Part shown: positions 1 through 11,336 of the stretch, piece after piece
How the letters are laid out: each line of letters opens with the position of its first letter
Numbering within the stretch: the stretch's first letter is position 1
Assembly: GCF_958979055.1 (NCBI RefSeq)
Contig: NC_084896.1
Span: forward strand, 434,001-498,000
Length of the DNA: 64,000 nucleotides
Direction: 5' to 3'
Source of the DNA: Alnus glutinosa
Lineage: Eukaryota; Streptophyta; Magnoliopsida; Fagales; Betulaceae
Position numbers and translations under genes: made by a program
Notes under the pieces: model-generated
Seen by the model: only the letters and a program-made list of their open reading frames with translations
Database searches by the model: none
What the model was told of the DNA's origin: nothing

Positions 1-18
1 TCATTGGTTTCCCTACAG

Positions 19-1158
19 AAATTTAAATATGCTGTTTCAAAGGGATTCGATCCAGATATTGACCTAGTAAAAGTTGGCGTTGCAAATCAGACAACAATGC
101 TCAAGGGAGAAACAGAAGAGATTGGTTAGTTTTGCAGTTTTGCTATTTCAGTTGTTATTTTTACAAGAGACCGCTACTTTTAATAGTTTTATAAAATTTT
201 CACTTTCATAAAAAAATACATCTTTCAATTTCACAGGTAAATTAGCTGAAAAAACTATGATGCAGAAGTATGGGGTGGAAAACGTTAATGAGCACTTCCT
301 AAGCTTCAATACCATTTGTGATGCTACTCAAGTAATTTTCTTCTCCCTAGTCTCATGGTTTTCTTGGTCCGTTCTCCACTAAAATTATACTAGAACATTG
401 TTGTGGAACATACTAACATGCAGATTAGCCAAAAGCAAAGTTGCTTTGAGCCAATTGATATTGAATCTGTTTATATCCAGGATTTTGGGCTTTCTTATCT
501 TTCAGGTGTACTTCAGCTAATTTTGTTTCATTTTCAGGAGCGTCAAGATGCAATGTATAAGCTCGTAGATGAAAAGCTAGATCTTATGTTGGTGGTAGGT
601 GGGTGGAACTCAAGCAACACCTCACACCTACAAGAGATTGCAGAGGACCGTGGAATCCCCTCATATTGGATCGACAGTGAGCAGAGAATAGGTCCTGGAA
701 ACAGAATCTCGCATAAGCTGAATGTAAGTGTAATTCATAGAGTTTCATTTTCTCAAACGGATTTTAGATACCGAATCTTTTCCCATTTACTTATTCCTTT
801 TTCTTTTTTCACTTTCTTTTAAATACTCGTCTTTAAATTGTTTTACCGTGTACTTGTGATAGCACGGGGAGTTGGTTGAGAAAGAAAACTGGCTACCAGA
901 GGGTCCCATCACAGTTGGTGTAACATCTGGTGCTTCTACTCCGGATAAGGTAATTCCTTGCAGGCTAATGTTGTTCTAACCATGGAAATCATTTGTAGAG
1001 CTAGGTTAATTCCCACCATCTCCCATGCTAATTTTTTAACGCTATCAGCGATGGAAGTGGTATAATCTCGTGTCTTTTTGGATTTTAACTAGGTTGTTGA
1101 GGATGCCCTTATCAAGGTGTTCGACATCAAACGCGAAGAGGCCTTGCAACTAGTGTAA
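19..1158 (+). CDS. HDR: 4-hydroxy-3-methylbut-2-enyl diphosphate reductase, 3' end
   Basis: Last enzyme of the plastid MEP isoprenoid pathway: an iron-sulfur protein that reduces HMBPP to IPP and DMAPP. Only the C-terminal part lies in the window. Five exons read in one frame: 19-124, 237-331, 538-723, 863-949 and 1093-1158, all with GT donors and AG acceptors. Visible family motifs are [14 protein letters not shown], whose Cys is expected to be an Fe-S ligand, [11 protein letters not shown], and [10 protein letters not shown] near the end. The protein ends EEALQLV then TAA, as plant HDR does. The window opens inside the preceding intron, so the transit peptide and first half lie upstream. 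No break is seen. The family call is firm. Confidence 0.95.
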
Positions 1159-2035
1159 TTTTGGGTTAGGTCAACTAGAGAGATGTATAATTGAAGAATT
1201 TATGTTATACATACCCAATGTAACCTAGAATTATTATGTTGTATAAGTAAAGGTTATGGTTATTGTGGCTGGCATGTTCTGAATTTCTCATTATATTCTG
1301 AGCTTAGTGCACCTATGTAATACCCTTTGGTTCTAAAATACAGAACATTGTACATAGTAAGTAACTAGAGGTGGTTGTCTCCAAGATGATTCTTTGAAAT
1401 TATCGTGGAAAGGGAAGGGTAGGGCATTGGTGGAATTGTTGTCTGTTTTGGCCTTTTGGGAGCGAACTCTGCTTGTGGTTGTGCCGAAACTGGGTTCAAG
1501 AGTACCCATTTTCTCCCACTAACAGCACCATAATTATGTCCACTGTTGAGTTTAAACAGCTTCACTGCCATTTTTCGATAACTATTATTGCACTTTGTTC
1601 TTAATTTATCCCTTTTTCGAAATGTTTTCCGGTAAATTTTCTCATCCGTGTTTAGTTGATGGTCCTGGCCAGGTCAATCAGCTGTCCGCAAGAAACGTCG
1701 AGAGAGAGAGAGAATAAAAATCAAACTTTTCTTCTTGACAGCTGATTGTCAACAATTAAGATGATTAGATATGTCGTTAGTATAGCGGAGTCGTTGAAAA
1801 TTAGTCAATAATTGTGTCCTGAATTTTAGTCCTTTGGTCAAATAATTTGCCCCCACTAAACCATATAATAGAGGGATGGGGATTGGCTGCAATTCGACAT
1901 GGAATTGCAGCTTGTTCTATTCGTGAATGAGAGAGGGTTTTGATAGGGGTCGCATGTTTGGACAGCCTGAGGTGCAGGGTTTATCTGTTCATGCATATGG
2001 ATTTCATCATATTACAATTAGTTGTTCGAATTACT
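1159..2035. other. HDR 3' UTR and flanking spacer
   Basis: The 3' UTR probably covers about the first 200 bases. The remainder is AT-rich and holds no coding frame with protein-like character. A GA-rich run lies near 1700-1715. I see no further gene. Confidence 0.5.
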
Positions 2036-2757
2036 AATGTGTGTGAAAATAATATAAAATTAGATATATACAAATATTGGGTTATATGTATATAGTAAGT
2101 AGTATTTATGAGCCAACTATACAGTTTATGACAATGGATGATCATTTTCAACTTGACTCTTTAGGCATATTATCCGGTGACACTAATACTTGGAGGATAA
2201 CTGGAGTAACTGGGTGTCACCTATACCAAAAAATGGTTGGAATGAGACTCCTCAATCCCCAATTGAGCATGCTTCTGATAAAGAAAAAGTATGTAAGGCT
2301 TTAACTATTCTTTATCGGAAGCATAGTTAAAGTGGTTGGAATGAGATTTCTCAAACATAGTTAAAGCTTTATATACATATTATTTATCAGAAGCATGTTC
2401 AGTTGGTGATTAAAGAATCTCATTCCAACCATTTTTTGGTATAGATAGCACCTAATTACCCCAATTATCCCAATTTCCCCTAGGTGGAGTCCACACATCA
2501 ATGTCATCGGGTAATATGTTGAAAGGGTCAGGTTGAAAATCAGGATAATCATCCATTGCCATAAAATGTATAGTTGGCTTAGAAATTGTACCCCAACTAG
2601 CATGACTATCTACAGGACTTACATTCTCAACTACTCATTTTTCTTTTGAGTCTATTTGTAGTAAAGTATTCAGAGAGGATAACATCATTAAATACTACTT
2701 ACTCTATAAATATAACCCAGAATTGTATATATCTTATTTTATATCATATTCACACAT
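2036..2757. mobile_element. long imperfect foldback element
   Basis: The left arm (about 2036-2330) and right arm (about 2340-2757) are reverse complements. The outer parts match at GTGTGAAAATAATATAAAAT on the left and its complement near 2735-2755 on the right, and the inner parts match through TGGTTGGAATGAGA. The right arm carries roughly 100 extra bases between 2580 and 2690 and a short extra segment near 2545. Both arms read as a related peptide in the same sense relative to the hairpin tip, starting M(A/T)MDD. This suggests a duplicated piece of an old coding sequence rather than a random MITE. No clear target duplication was found, and the family is not recognised. Confidence 0.6.
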
Positions 2758-2776
2758 GCAAACACATTATATGTAT

Positions 2777-2796
2777 ACACACACACACACACACAC
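2777..2796. repeat. (AC)n microsatellite
   Basis: Ten uninterrupted AC units. Confidence 0.95.
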
Positions 2797-3459
2797 TTAC
2801 TTTTAGTGTTAATGTTGTACCTCCACATTTACTTGTATTATTTATTTCTCATTTCTAATCCTTATTTCAAATTATACAATTCTAAAATACCTCGAGAAAC
2901 ATCATTCCTATACTTAGCCTTTATCCTACAAATTCGGACAGCATAACAATATGTTTACAATGTTATAATACAACTTGGACATTATAACAGCTTATCTAAA
3001 CATCTTAATATTATTTAGGCATCATATCGACATATCTATTCATCTTAATATTATTTGGGTATCACAACAATTATTGTAAAATACGAAATAATTTTTAGAT
3101 AGAAGAACAACGCATTTTTAATATTAAAATGATGATTGAATATAATATTATTCCCTAAGATATTTAATCATACTTTTCCTAGCAATTTAAACATTATATC
3201 GACATAAATTATATTCGAATAACTAGAATTGACATAAAAATAAAAGAATTATACCATATACAATAGCTGCTCGTACGAGATAAGAGACGAATAATTTTTT
3301 ATTTTTGAATGAAATTTATTGCACTGCCTTGGAGTATTTATAGGCAAACTTTTTGGGACATATTCGGTATTTTCGTAAAAGCAAGCTGCGAATTTCTCTA
3401 GAATCATTTGACTGCTGTTCGAGACTGCATAATAATTTTAAGCGGTTTGTTAAAAAATA
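2797..3459. other. AT-rich spacer
   Basis: No gene or recognised element is visible. The segment is AT-rich, with scattered short repeats of the type cat(c/a)ttaatattatttgg. Confidence 0.4.
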
Positions 3460-3478
3460 AAAAGAATAATAATTTTAA

Positions 3479-4383
3479 TCAAAATCCTCCCTTTCTAGAG
3501 AGAAAAGGTATGATATTTCTAGAGAGAGAGAACTCAGTGAGCTCTGTTCACCGGGGGGGAGGCTCCATGTCTCCCCCTCCTGGTGCTGGTGTTTCCCCTG
3601 GCCGTTTGGTTGATGGTGTTTTTGTCTCCAAGCCTTTTGGCTGTTGGATTTTTGTTCCTCCCAGTGCTTGAATTGGTGGAGGTTGTTGGGGTTTTCTTTT
3701 TTCTGTAGTTTTCTTGTTGCAAGCAGTGATTTTCAGGTGCTGGCCCGTGAAGAACGGTGGGTGTTGGAGGATTTCCGGTGGAGTTATGTTCAACGCCAGA
3801 TCTGTCAACCTCGACTGGTTTTTCTCCAACAAGAACTTGCCAAGTGCGGTGGCCGGCCTTTTCTGGTCAGGTTGGTTATTTTTCGAGGCCGTGCAGTTCG
3901 TCTCTGGTCGGTGTGTGACTCGCACGCGCCGGCGTTTCAGTTCTATTTTTAGCGTGTGTGGGCTACAACTGTTTTCCCCGATCTCGGAAGGTGCTGATCT
4001 CTACTTGTGAAGGTCGTCTGCTGCTAAGGAGGTTCCCAAAGAAGGCGCGTGTTTTACACACGCCGTCTCCGGCAGTCGTTTCTTGCCGGTGTCTGTATTC
4101 TGGGTTGCTGTTTGTGTTGTTTTGTTGTTGTATATTCCTACTTTGTATTCACAGTCTACCGTTTTGGTAGCTGCTTCAAACCAGGTGTTTCTGGTTTTGT
4201 GGGTAGAGATTCTTTATCTCTGTTCACTGCGATGGCCTACGGGCTCTGCTTTCTCGCATTTGGGCGATTTGTTTGTATCCTGTGCTGCTGTGATTGTATC
4301 ATTTGTTTTTTCCTGGTTATGTACCCTTTGGGGATGTTTTCTCAAGAATGAAATAGAAGAAGAAGGCACTGTGTTCAAAAAAC
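3479..4383 (+). mobile_element. non-LTR retroposon with 19-bp target duplication
   Basis: A GC-rich 0.9-kb block is framed by an identical 19-base direct repeat, AAAAGAATAATAATTTTAA, at 3460-3478 and 4384-4402. The + strand ends in a short A-rich tail at about 4375-4383 just before the right copy. This is the signature of target-primed reverse transcription. Short open frames inside, such as the one starting MSPPPGAGV at 3569, do not join into a reverse transcriptase. The element is therefore non-autonomous or internally deleted. Family unknown; it is possibly a LINE leader joined to a LINE tail. Confidence 0.65.
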
Positions 4384-4402
4384 AAAAGAATAATAATTTT
4401 AA

Positions 4403-5287
4403 GCATTTCTGGAATACACTTGAACAACCTACCGTGCACTACAAGTCTACAAGAAGACGTGTATTGCCCTTGACAAATTCTAGAGTTCACGTGAGCTTCC
4501 TACATTGCACTAAATTTTATTTTATTTTTAAATTTCAAAGCCTATGTGAAGACCTATAGTGTTTACGTGAATGTTTATATGTGAAAGTAAAATTTTTTCT
4601 ATAATGCACTTGTAAAAAGGTCTTATACTCTAAAAATATTAAATCTTTTCTTATATTATAACGCACTTAGTTCATCACTGTACGACCTAATTACAAATCT
4701 TTACACTATTTTAATTAATCCATTTTTTTTTTCTTTTAAGTCAAATTAATTAAATCTTAAATGTCTAATTATTCATAATGCAAATTAGAGCCTAGTTGGA
4801 AACTGTCCACCTCATAAGATTTTCAAACTGATAATATAAAATTAACATCAAGTATATTTGATCCAACTTAAAGCTATTATTTTTATTAAAGTATTCTTAA
4901 TCGTCCTAATAAATTCATTAGGTGTTACAGAAAGTGTAAACCTAGTGGTTATAAAGAATGATAGTGTATTCATGACATATTTCTTTAACAGTCTCAACTA
5001 TTACATCTTGTATGGTGGGTGGGTGAGATTATTGGTGAATATGCAATTTGGAAGAGAAAGAAAGACTGCACAAAATCTCGTGGCTTGGAACCTGGCCCTG
5101 GAAACCCTAATACAAGCCGAAAATTGCTTGCAACTATACACTTGGAAAGACAACTTCAGCTGCCGAGACAAAGTTGAGTCAAATAATTAACTTGGGATTG
5201 AGTGGTGCCCTTCTTTGCTAAGCTGGACATTCAGATTGTATCATCTCACTTCAAGCGATCTTCCTTTCCATCTCTAGGTCTCATAAA
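4403..5287. other. spacer downstream of CCS1
   Basis: AT-rich up to about 5000. The last 80-100 bases are probably the CCS1 3' UTR (minus strand). The 110-codon open frame at 4858-5190 lacks recognisable protein character and is not called as a gene. Confidence 0.45.
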
Positions 5288-8200
5288 CTAGCCACTATTT
5301 CTATCAGGTTCCTTGGAAAGAGATGATTCAACTATTTCTGGGACCCGATCAAGCAAGCAATTCATCTCCTCTGGGAATTCACCCTTTGCTCGGTTAGTTT
5401 TTCCTCCAACAAGAACTGTTGTTCCATCTTGTAAGGCCCAAATCTTTTGATTGTTCAGAGAAGAAAATGATGAAACATGAGTATGATCAATTGGAATCAT
5501 GGTTTCAACAATGGCTTTTTAGAATATAATAATTTAAAAAAAGAAGAAGAACAATGGCAATTTCAAAAGTCAACATCTATGCGCCCTTACATTAGAAAAG
5601 TTATGATGTAGGACATATGATTTACTAACTTCTAATCTCTATCACCATTTCAATTTGCAAGTCCAGAACAACATTTCAACATTGGCTTATGGCTAAAGGT
5701 ATCATTTTTAAATGTGAACATGAAATCATGATTGTTATAACAGGTGTCAGAATGTAAATTATAATAGTAACTAGCTCAAAATGGCAAAATGTAACATTAC
5801 TAAGAACCCTGATCAAAATTCAGGCAAAGAATTTCAAGTTTCAAAACACATACAACCAACTTCAATCAAGTAAAGCAGAAATCTTACCTGTGAATGGGAC
5901 AGATAACTGATGCAAGTTGTGAGCATTAGAGCACCAAATCCAGCATAAACAACTGGCACCCCGGGGTCAGTCTGAGGGAAGAAACCATGTTTAGTTCCAA
6001 CACAAATAAAACTAAGCAGTCAAAGAAAATCCCATATTGTTTAGTACAAGAGTAATTTTTTGAGTCATCACCTTCAAGTCAAGGCCACTACTACCTATTG
6101 CATCTACAATAACAATTTTTGTACCATCTATATCAATTGGGAGCTTAGAGCTAGGCCGTCGAACTCCAACAAATTTTCCTTCCTGATCATACAGGACGAT
6201 TGATTGTAGATCACGAGCAAGCATTGATCTGAATTTCCAAATGGTAAAGGGAAGAAGAAATTAGAATGAAGGGAAAGTACTGAAAAGACAAAACACGCAG
6301 TTCTGCCCATAGCACACGTAAATTCCTTTAACCTTAGGAGAATCAGCATATCCAGCTGGAATATCTATATACACACACGCACAAACAGATAAATACATAC
6401 ATTCCCTTAACATTAGGAGACTCAGCATCTCCGACAGGTAAGAAGGTCCCAAAAAGCTTCTTGTCTCCGTTGAGCTTTAGAGGTGCCATAGCCAGATTAA
6501 AAGGTCCTTCATCATCCTTAAGAATTTGCAGTGCTGAAAAACTCCAATCTGTCTGGTATATAGTAATCCCACCATACCTTAAAGGATCATTTACGCTAAT
6601 TGTTTTCCTCATTACCTCCTTCCCATCAAGGTCAAACAGTGAAAGATCAGTGTGAAACTGTGATACCTATAAAGCCAGAGAAAACAACACATAAAATACT
6701 TTAGCAATGAGTAAGGGAAACTGAGGGGAGGCATCATCACAATAGAGATTACTGGAGGAACATAGTATAAATAAGAAAGCTCTAAGGCTCCCACATGATA
6801 AGACTCATGAACACTCACTAACCAACATCCATTGAATTAAAGACTTACTGGAGGTTCCCACTGAAACATAGAGTCATAGAAAAAAGTAATAGATAACCAG
6901 TTATAAGAGATCTCCAGGAAGCCTTTGATCAAATGACGATTTCAATGTTAAGCTATTACAACTTGCAATAAGGTTTTTTCTGTGTATGGATTTTCACTAG
7001 TGAAAAAACAAAAAATCAACATCTACCTCTCCACTGTCATAGTAGTCCATGTAGAATCTGTTGACATGAACCTCGGTATTGAAACCTTCAGTTGGAGTAG
7101 AGAGAAATCCACTTGGACCTAATACATCCCCAACAACAAAATTCAGCCCCTGTGGAACTGTGACTAAACCTCTGAAGCTCCCAACTGCACTAAGAGTTCC
7201 ACCGGCCATTATCAGTAGCATTGCTAAATGTACTCCAATAGGGGCAAATCGACCAGCAAGCCCCTTAAAGGCATATAAGGATGGCCCTTTCAAGAATACC
7301 TACAACAACCAAACAGAGGATTGCATGCAGGATATTGTTAATATATGATAGTACCAGAATGTCACATCTTGTCCTGGTAATTGCAAGTCTACCCAAAAGA
7401 ACAGGCATCGCCTCTTTTACAAATGTACAATAGGGATGAATGAATGGAATCAAAAGCAAAGAGCAATTAAATAAATGGGAAAAAAAGAAACAAATTTAAC
7501 AAAAGAAAGAAAAAAAAAGGAAAGGTCAGGGTTTTCCTCCAAAGTGGGTTGGAGGAAACTTCCTTCAACCCAATCTCTAAAATTGATATGCGTCTCTTAG
7601 CATGTGAAAAATACTTTTTTTTTTTTAATAGCATTAAAAAGCATGCACTTCTCACATGTTCAAAGAATACATGATAATTTTATAGACTGTGTTGAAGGAA
7701 GTTCTTCCAACTAAATTTAGAGGAAAACTCTGTCCAGAAAAGAAAGCAAGTATAAGATAGTATAACCTCATATCCAGCTCCCATCAGAATAACACCTAAA
7801 TCTTGAATTGATGCTCTGGGCAGAATGTCTGAATATTCCTGCTTGCGGATAGCCTCAGTAGAGCTTACAAAATTCCATCTGCATACATCAACCAAGTTTT
7901 GTGAATGAAAAGTTCCTCCAGCTCATACCTAGGGAAAGATGACACAAGTATGAGAAAGTAATTCAATTAGAGACCTTCTTGCGACCTTAACCAGGGGGAT
8001 CTGTGTTGTGTAAGTGCAGGCCATCAGTGATGCACCCAGGAGAACTAATGTTCCAAGAAAAATGGGGGACGAGTACATGTGGTCAAACCCAAGGGTGAGA
8101 ACCCATCTCCAAGTGAAGAATCCCAATACAGGATTTTCTTCAGGGTACTTTTGGAAATAGAAGTCTGGAGCTTCACCTTGATCAATGAAAGTACCTGTAG

Positions 8201-9104
8201 TAGCAGTGGATACATACAAAACCAATTTTTAATTATAATGCATCAGGGCACAATTTCAGACAGCACTAGCAAGTAGCTATATATGAAACTAAAGCAGTTT
8301 GATAAAATGACTATCTTTTTATGAACTAAAATCTCATCTACAAGATTCAAGGTCTTTTAAAAATTGGCGCCATTGACTTCTTAATTATGAGGCAAGAAGC
8401 ACACTCTTTGGACTCTATGAGAAGAACATTTTGAGTACAAATGTAGCTGAAAGGGAATGAAAGGGCATTCATTTGGTGTACTAAATGTTTAGTTAAATAA
8501 AGCTAACAATCATACGATCATAAATTTATGTGGGCAAAAACAGAAGGAAATGGAAACATTTTCTTAGCTTCTAACCACGCACTTACTTATATATACACCC
8601 CGAGCGTACCCGATTGCCAAAATTAATGGAAAAAGGCAGAATCATAATTCAGAAACTTGGAGAATTAGAGTTTGAGAAGAGTAAAGAACAACACAACATA
8701 CCCAGGGCCATTAGAGCAGCAACAGTGAACATTTCTCCAATAGCTAAAGGCAGATTAGACAGAATCGTCAGAACCCTTCTGGGGAACCTCTTCACCAACC
8801 CCATCACACCACCTACACTCCCTGACTTTGCCGGAACCTTCCCATTTCCAGTTCCTCCACCACCCTCCTCCGCCAGCGGCGGTGCCGCGTCCGACAGCAC
8901 AATCTTCTTGGATACGCTCTTGTCCTTGTTGTTGACATCTTGAGGGGTCTTTAGCTTGCAAGTGAAGGTGAATGAGAGACCTCTTGAACCGCTGAGACTC
9001 TGAGTTTTGGAGCTGTAGGGGACGAGCTGGGGTTTGAAGGTGGAACGGAGAAGATGGGATTTGAAGCAAAGGGTCTTGGGTAGAGATGGGTTCAAAGCCT
9101 CCAT
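5288..9104 (-). CDS. CCS1: cytochrome c biogenesis protein CCS1 (ResB-like), chloroplastic
   Basis: Thylakoid membrane protein of cytochrome c maturation system II; with CcsA it supplies heme to apocytochromes c6 and f. Eight exons on the minus strand: 9104-8702, 8194-7975, 7878-7767, 7299-7027, 6666-6401, 6228-6072, 5971-5888 and 5443-5288. They sum to 1671 nt, 556 aa plus stop, close to the family's usual length. Residues 1 to about 95 look like a Ser-rich transit peptide. Membrane segments are visible near the end of exon 1, in exon 2 ([14 protein letters not shown]), exon 4 ([17 protein letters not shown]) and exon 7 ([16 protein letters not shown]). The soluble lumenal domain lies between the last two. 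The C-terminal part, [20 protein letters not shown], is typical of plant CCS1. All introns are GT-AG. A decayed copy of the exon 5 end sits in intron 5. Confidence 0.95.
6322..6359 (-). repeat. decayed duplicate of the CCS1 exon 5 end
   Basis: This intronic stretch matches 6401-6438, the last coding bases of exon 5, at 31 of 38 positions and with a constant 79-base offset. It still reads [11 protein letters not shown] beside the true AESPNVKGI. In the copy the exon-end GGAAT is followed by TT rather than the GT donor, so it cannot be used as the same splice site. Confidence 0.75.
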
Positions 9105-9376
9105 TGGTGGAGCCTATGGAACTGGGTCTCTCTCAGTTTCAGAACTGCACTGGCCACTGTGAGGTGTAACGACCATGGCTGTTAGTTTTATGACTTTATC
9201 CAAAAAGCAGCAGATATTTCTCTTTCTCATTTGTGTAGCCAAGTCTGGCCCTTCAGGGGGATACGCTTCGTTTTGACAGTTGACGTGTACATCACACACA
9301 CACACACACACAATGTTAATGCAAAAGGAAAATGTTGCGTAAAAACCTTTTATTAAAGAGAGTATCATACCTATAA

Positions 9377-9407
<31 letters not shown>

Positions 9408-10484
9408 AAGAAAAAAAAAAAGAAAAAAAGAGAGTATAATAATTTATCTTATTTTTTTATCTTACTTTGCTCGTGCCTAATAAGTATTTGAAAAAAAATT
9501 CAAAGAGTTGAATGAAGTATTTTTTTTTAAAAAAGAAAAAAAGAAAAAGAAGTAGCACATGTGTAAAGTAGAATAAGATTGTTGTATATAATATTACTTT
9601 ATTAAATAGTGTTTTTTAAAAGAATTAGCTTATCAATTAAATTAGTTTAATTAGTGTTTCTCGTGTAAATTATGCATTATTAATTTTTTAATCAATTAAT
9701 GAATTATCACGGTAATTTATAAAAAAAAAATTGTAATAAAAACTGTAACAGTTCAAACATTTTCTTTTATTATAATCTCTTATAAACTCACGTGTCTGTT
9801 CACATTTTACGTACATGAGTGTCACGTATATTATAATTTAGTGAGTGACATAATAAAAGTATGAGATATGATATATTGTCACCCCAAGACACAATTCTTG
9901 TTACTTCTACTCTTTTTTTTTCTTTTCTTTTTTTTTTTTTAAAAAAAAAAAAAACCTTAAGCTAACGAGAAAATTATTTTGCCATATGAACAAGATGGTT
10001 AAAAATTATGTTTTGAGGTGACAAAAGATGATGCCTCTAAAAGTATTATATAAACTATTATCTCAATATCTAAATACAATAAATGTCATTTAAATTGATT
10101 GACTTATTAATCATAGACTCTTAAATCATGAAGTGATACGTGTGAGTATATAGTAAAATAACCTAATATTTATACTATTTCCTATTTGTTTTAGAAGTGT
10201 TTGATATTATTCTTTTGCACATTTTTATTTTTTACAAATTTATTATTATTATTATTATTTTTGTGAGTACAAATTTATTATTGAATATGTAACCCACGTC
10301 ACCCGTAGATTCAATGATAATCTATTGTACGGAGATATAAACCAAACAATTATCTTCCTATATGCACTCACCATTGCCGACGTGTCAGTCCCCCCAATCA
10401 TCTTCCCCATCCTTCCAAAACAACAACCACAAACTCCTCCGTCTTTCCGACTTGGATACATTTCCCTCCAGACCGAACGACACA
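9105..10484. promoter_or_regulatory. shared upstream region of CCS1 and the mTERF gene
   Basis: About 1.4 kb between two divergent start codons. It contains a CA microsatellite at about 9293-9312 and a purine tract of A runs broken by single G at about 9375-9430. The middle (9440-10300) is AT-rich. No individual promoter motif can be assigned with confidence, but both 5' UTRs must begin here. Confidence 0.5.
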
Positions 10485-11336
10485 ATGCTTCACAGTCTAC
10501 TCTCCCTCACAACCCTCTCTTCCTCCTCTCCCACCAGCAAAACCCCAACCCCCAACTCTCTCTCTCCCTCTCCCACCCCCAAACCTCTCTACCTCAAATT
10601 CCGCACATCCTACCGCGACAACCTCCGCTACCTCAGAGCCCTCCGCATACTCGACCCCGCCACCAACAACAACAAGAAGCCTCCCTCCCCGGACACGGTC
10701 GACCACGTCCTCGCCACCGTAGACTTCCTCAAGTCCAAGGGCTTCACCGACCCCGACTTCACTCGCCTCGCCTTCCTCTGCCCCCACCTCTTCTCCTCCA
10801 CCTTCGAGCCCACCGATGTCGCTCCGGTCTTCGACTTCCTGGCCGCCGACCTCCCCGCTTCCCCCGAACAGTCCCGCGGCCTGATCCTCCGCTGCCCCCG
10901 CATTCTCTTATCCGACGTCGAGTTCTGTCTCCGGCCAACTCTCAATTACCTGAGGCAGCTGGGGGTGGACAATCTGAGCTCGCCCACTAACCTGAACGCC
11001 CATCTTCTGAACACGCGAACCGAGAGGCTGCGAGAGAAGATTGGGTTCCTGCGGCGCATAGGGTTCTCGCACGAGGAGGCGGCGAGGGCTTGTGGGAGGT
11101 TGCCGGCGATTTTTGGGTACAGCATTGATAACAACTTGTGGCCCAAGTACATCTATTTGGTGAAGGAGATGGATAGGAGTGTGGAGGAGCTGAAGGGATT
11201 TCCTCAGTACTTTGGGTTTAGCCTGGAGAAGCGGATCGCGCCGAGGCATTTGCATTTGAAGGAGAGGAATGTTCGGCTTCCTTTGAATAGAATGTTGCTC
11301 TGGGGGGATCAAAAATTTTATGCCAAGTGGAAATGA
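10485..11336 (+). CDS. mTERF-family protein, probably plastid
   Basis: Mitochondrial transcription termination factor family: helical repeat proteins that bind organellar nucleic acid and affect organelle transcription or splicing. An intronless frame of 283 aa is read from MLHSLLSL. An in-frame ATG 123 bases upstream (10362) would add 41 residues, but the downstream start better matches a Ser/Thr/Pro-rich transit peptide (TTLSSSSPTSKTPTP). Repeated units of the family are seen: VDFLKSKGFTDPDFTRLAFLCPHL, RGLILRCPRILL-type units, then LREKIGFLRRIGFSHEEAAR and ELKGFPQYFGFSLEKRI. The C-terminus, PLNRMLLWGDQKFYAKW, resembles chloroplast MTEF1-type members. The first 600 bases are strongly C-rich at third positions, unlike neighbouring genes. 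Confidence 0.9.
   Translation: MLHSLLSLTTLSSSSPTSKTPTPNSLSPSPTPKPLYLKFRTSYRDNLRYLRALRILDPATNNNKKPPSPDTVDHVLATVDFLKSKGFTDPDFTRLAFLCPHLFSSTFEPTDVAPVFDFLAADLPASPEQSRGLILRCPRILLSDVEFCLRPTLNYLRQLGVDNLSSPTNLNAHLLNTRTERLREKIGFLRRIGFSHEEAARACGRLPAIFGYSIDNNLWPKYIYLVKEMDRSVEELKGFPQYFGFSLEKRIAPRHLHLKERNVRLPLNRMLLWGDQKFYAKWK

Noticed and set aside
403-822. Separate gene from the 139-codon open frame
   Set aside because: It is an HDR exon read through into its flanking introns.
4858-5190. 110-codon gene downstream of CCS1
   Set aside because: AT-driven composition, no family resemblance and no promoter or leader evidence.
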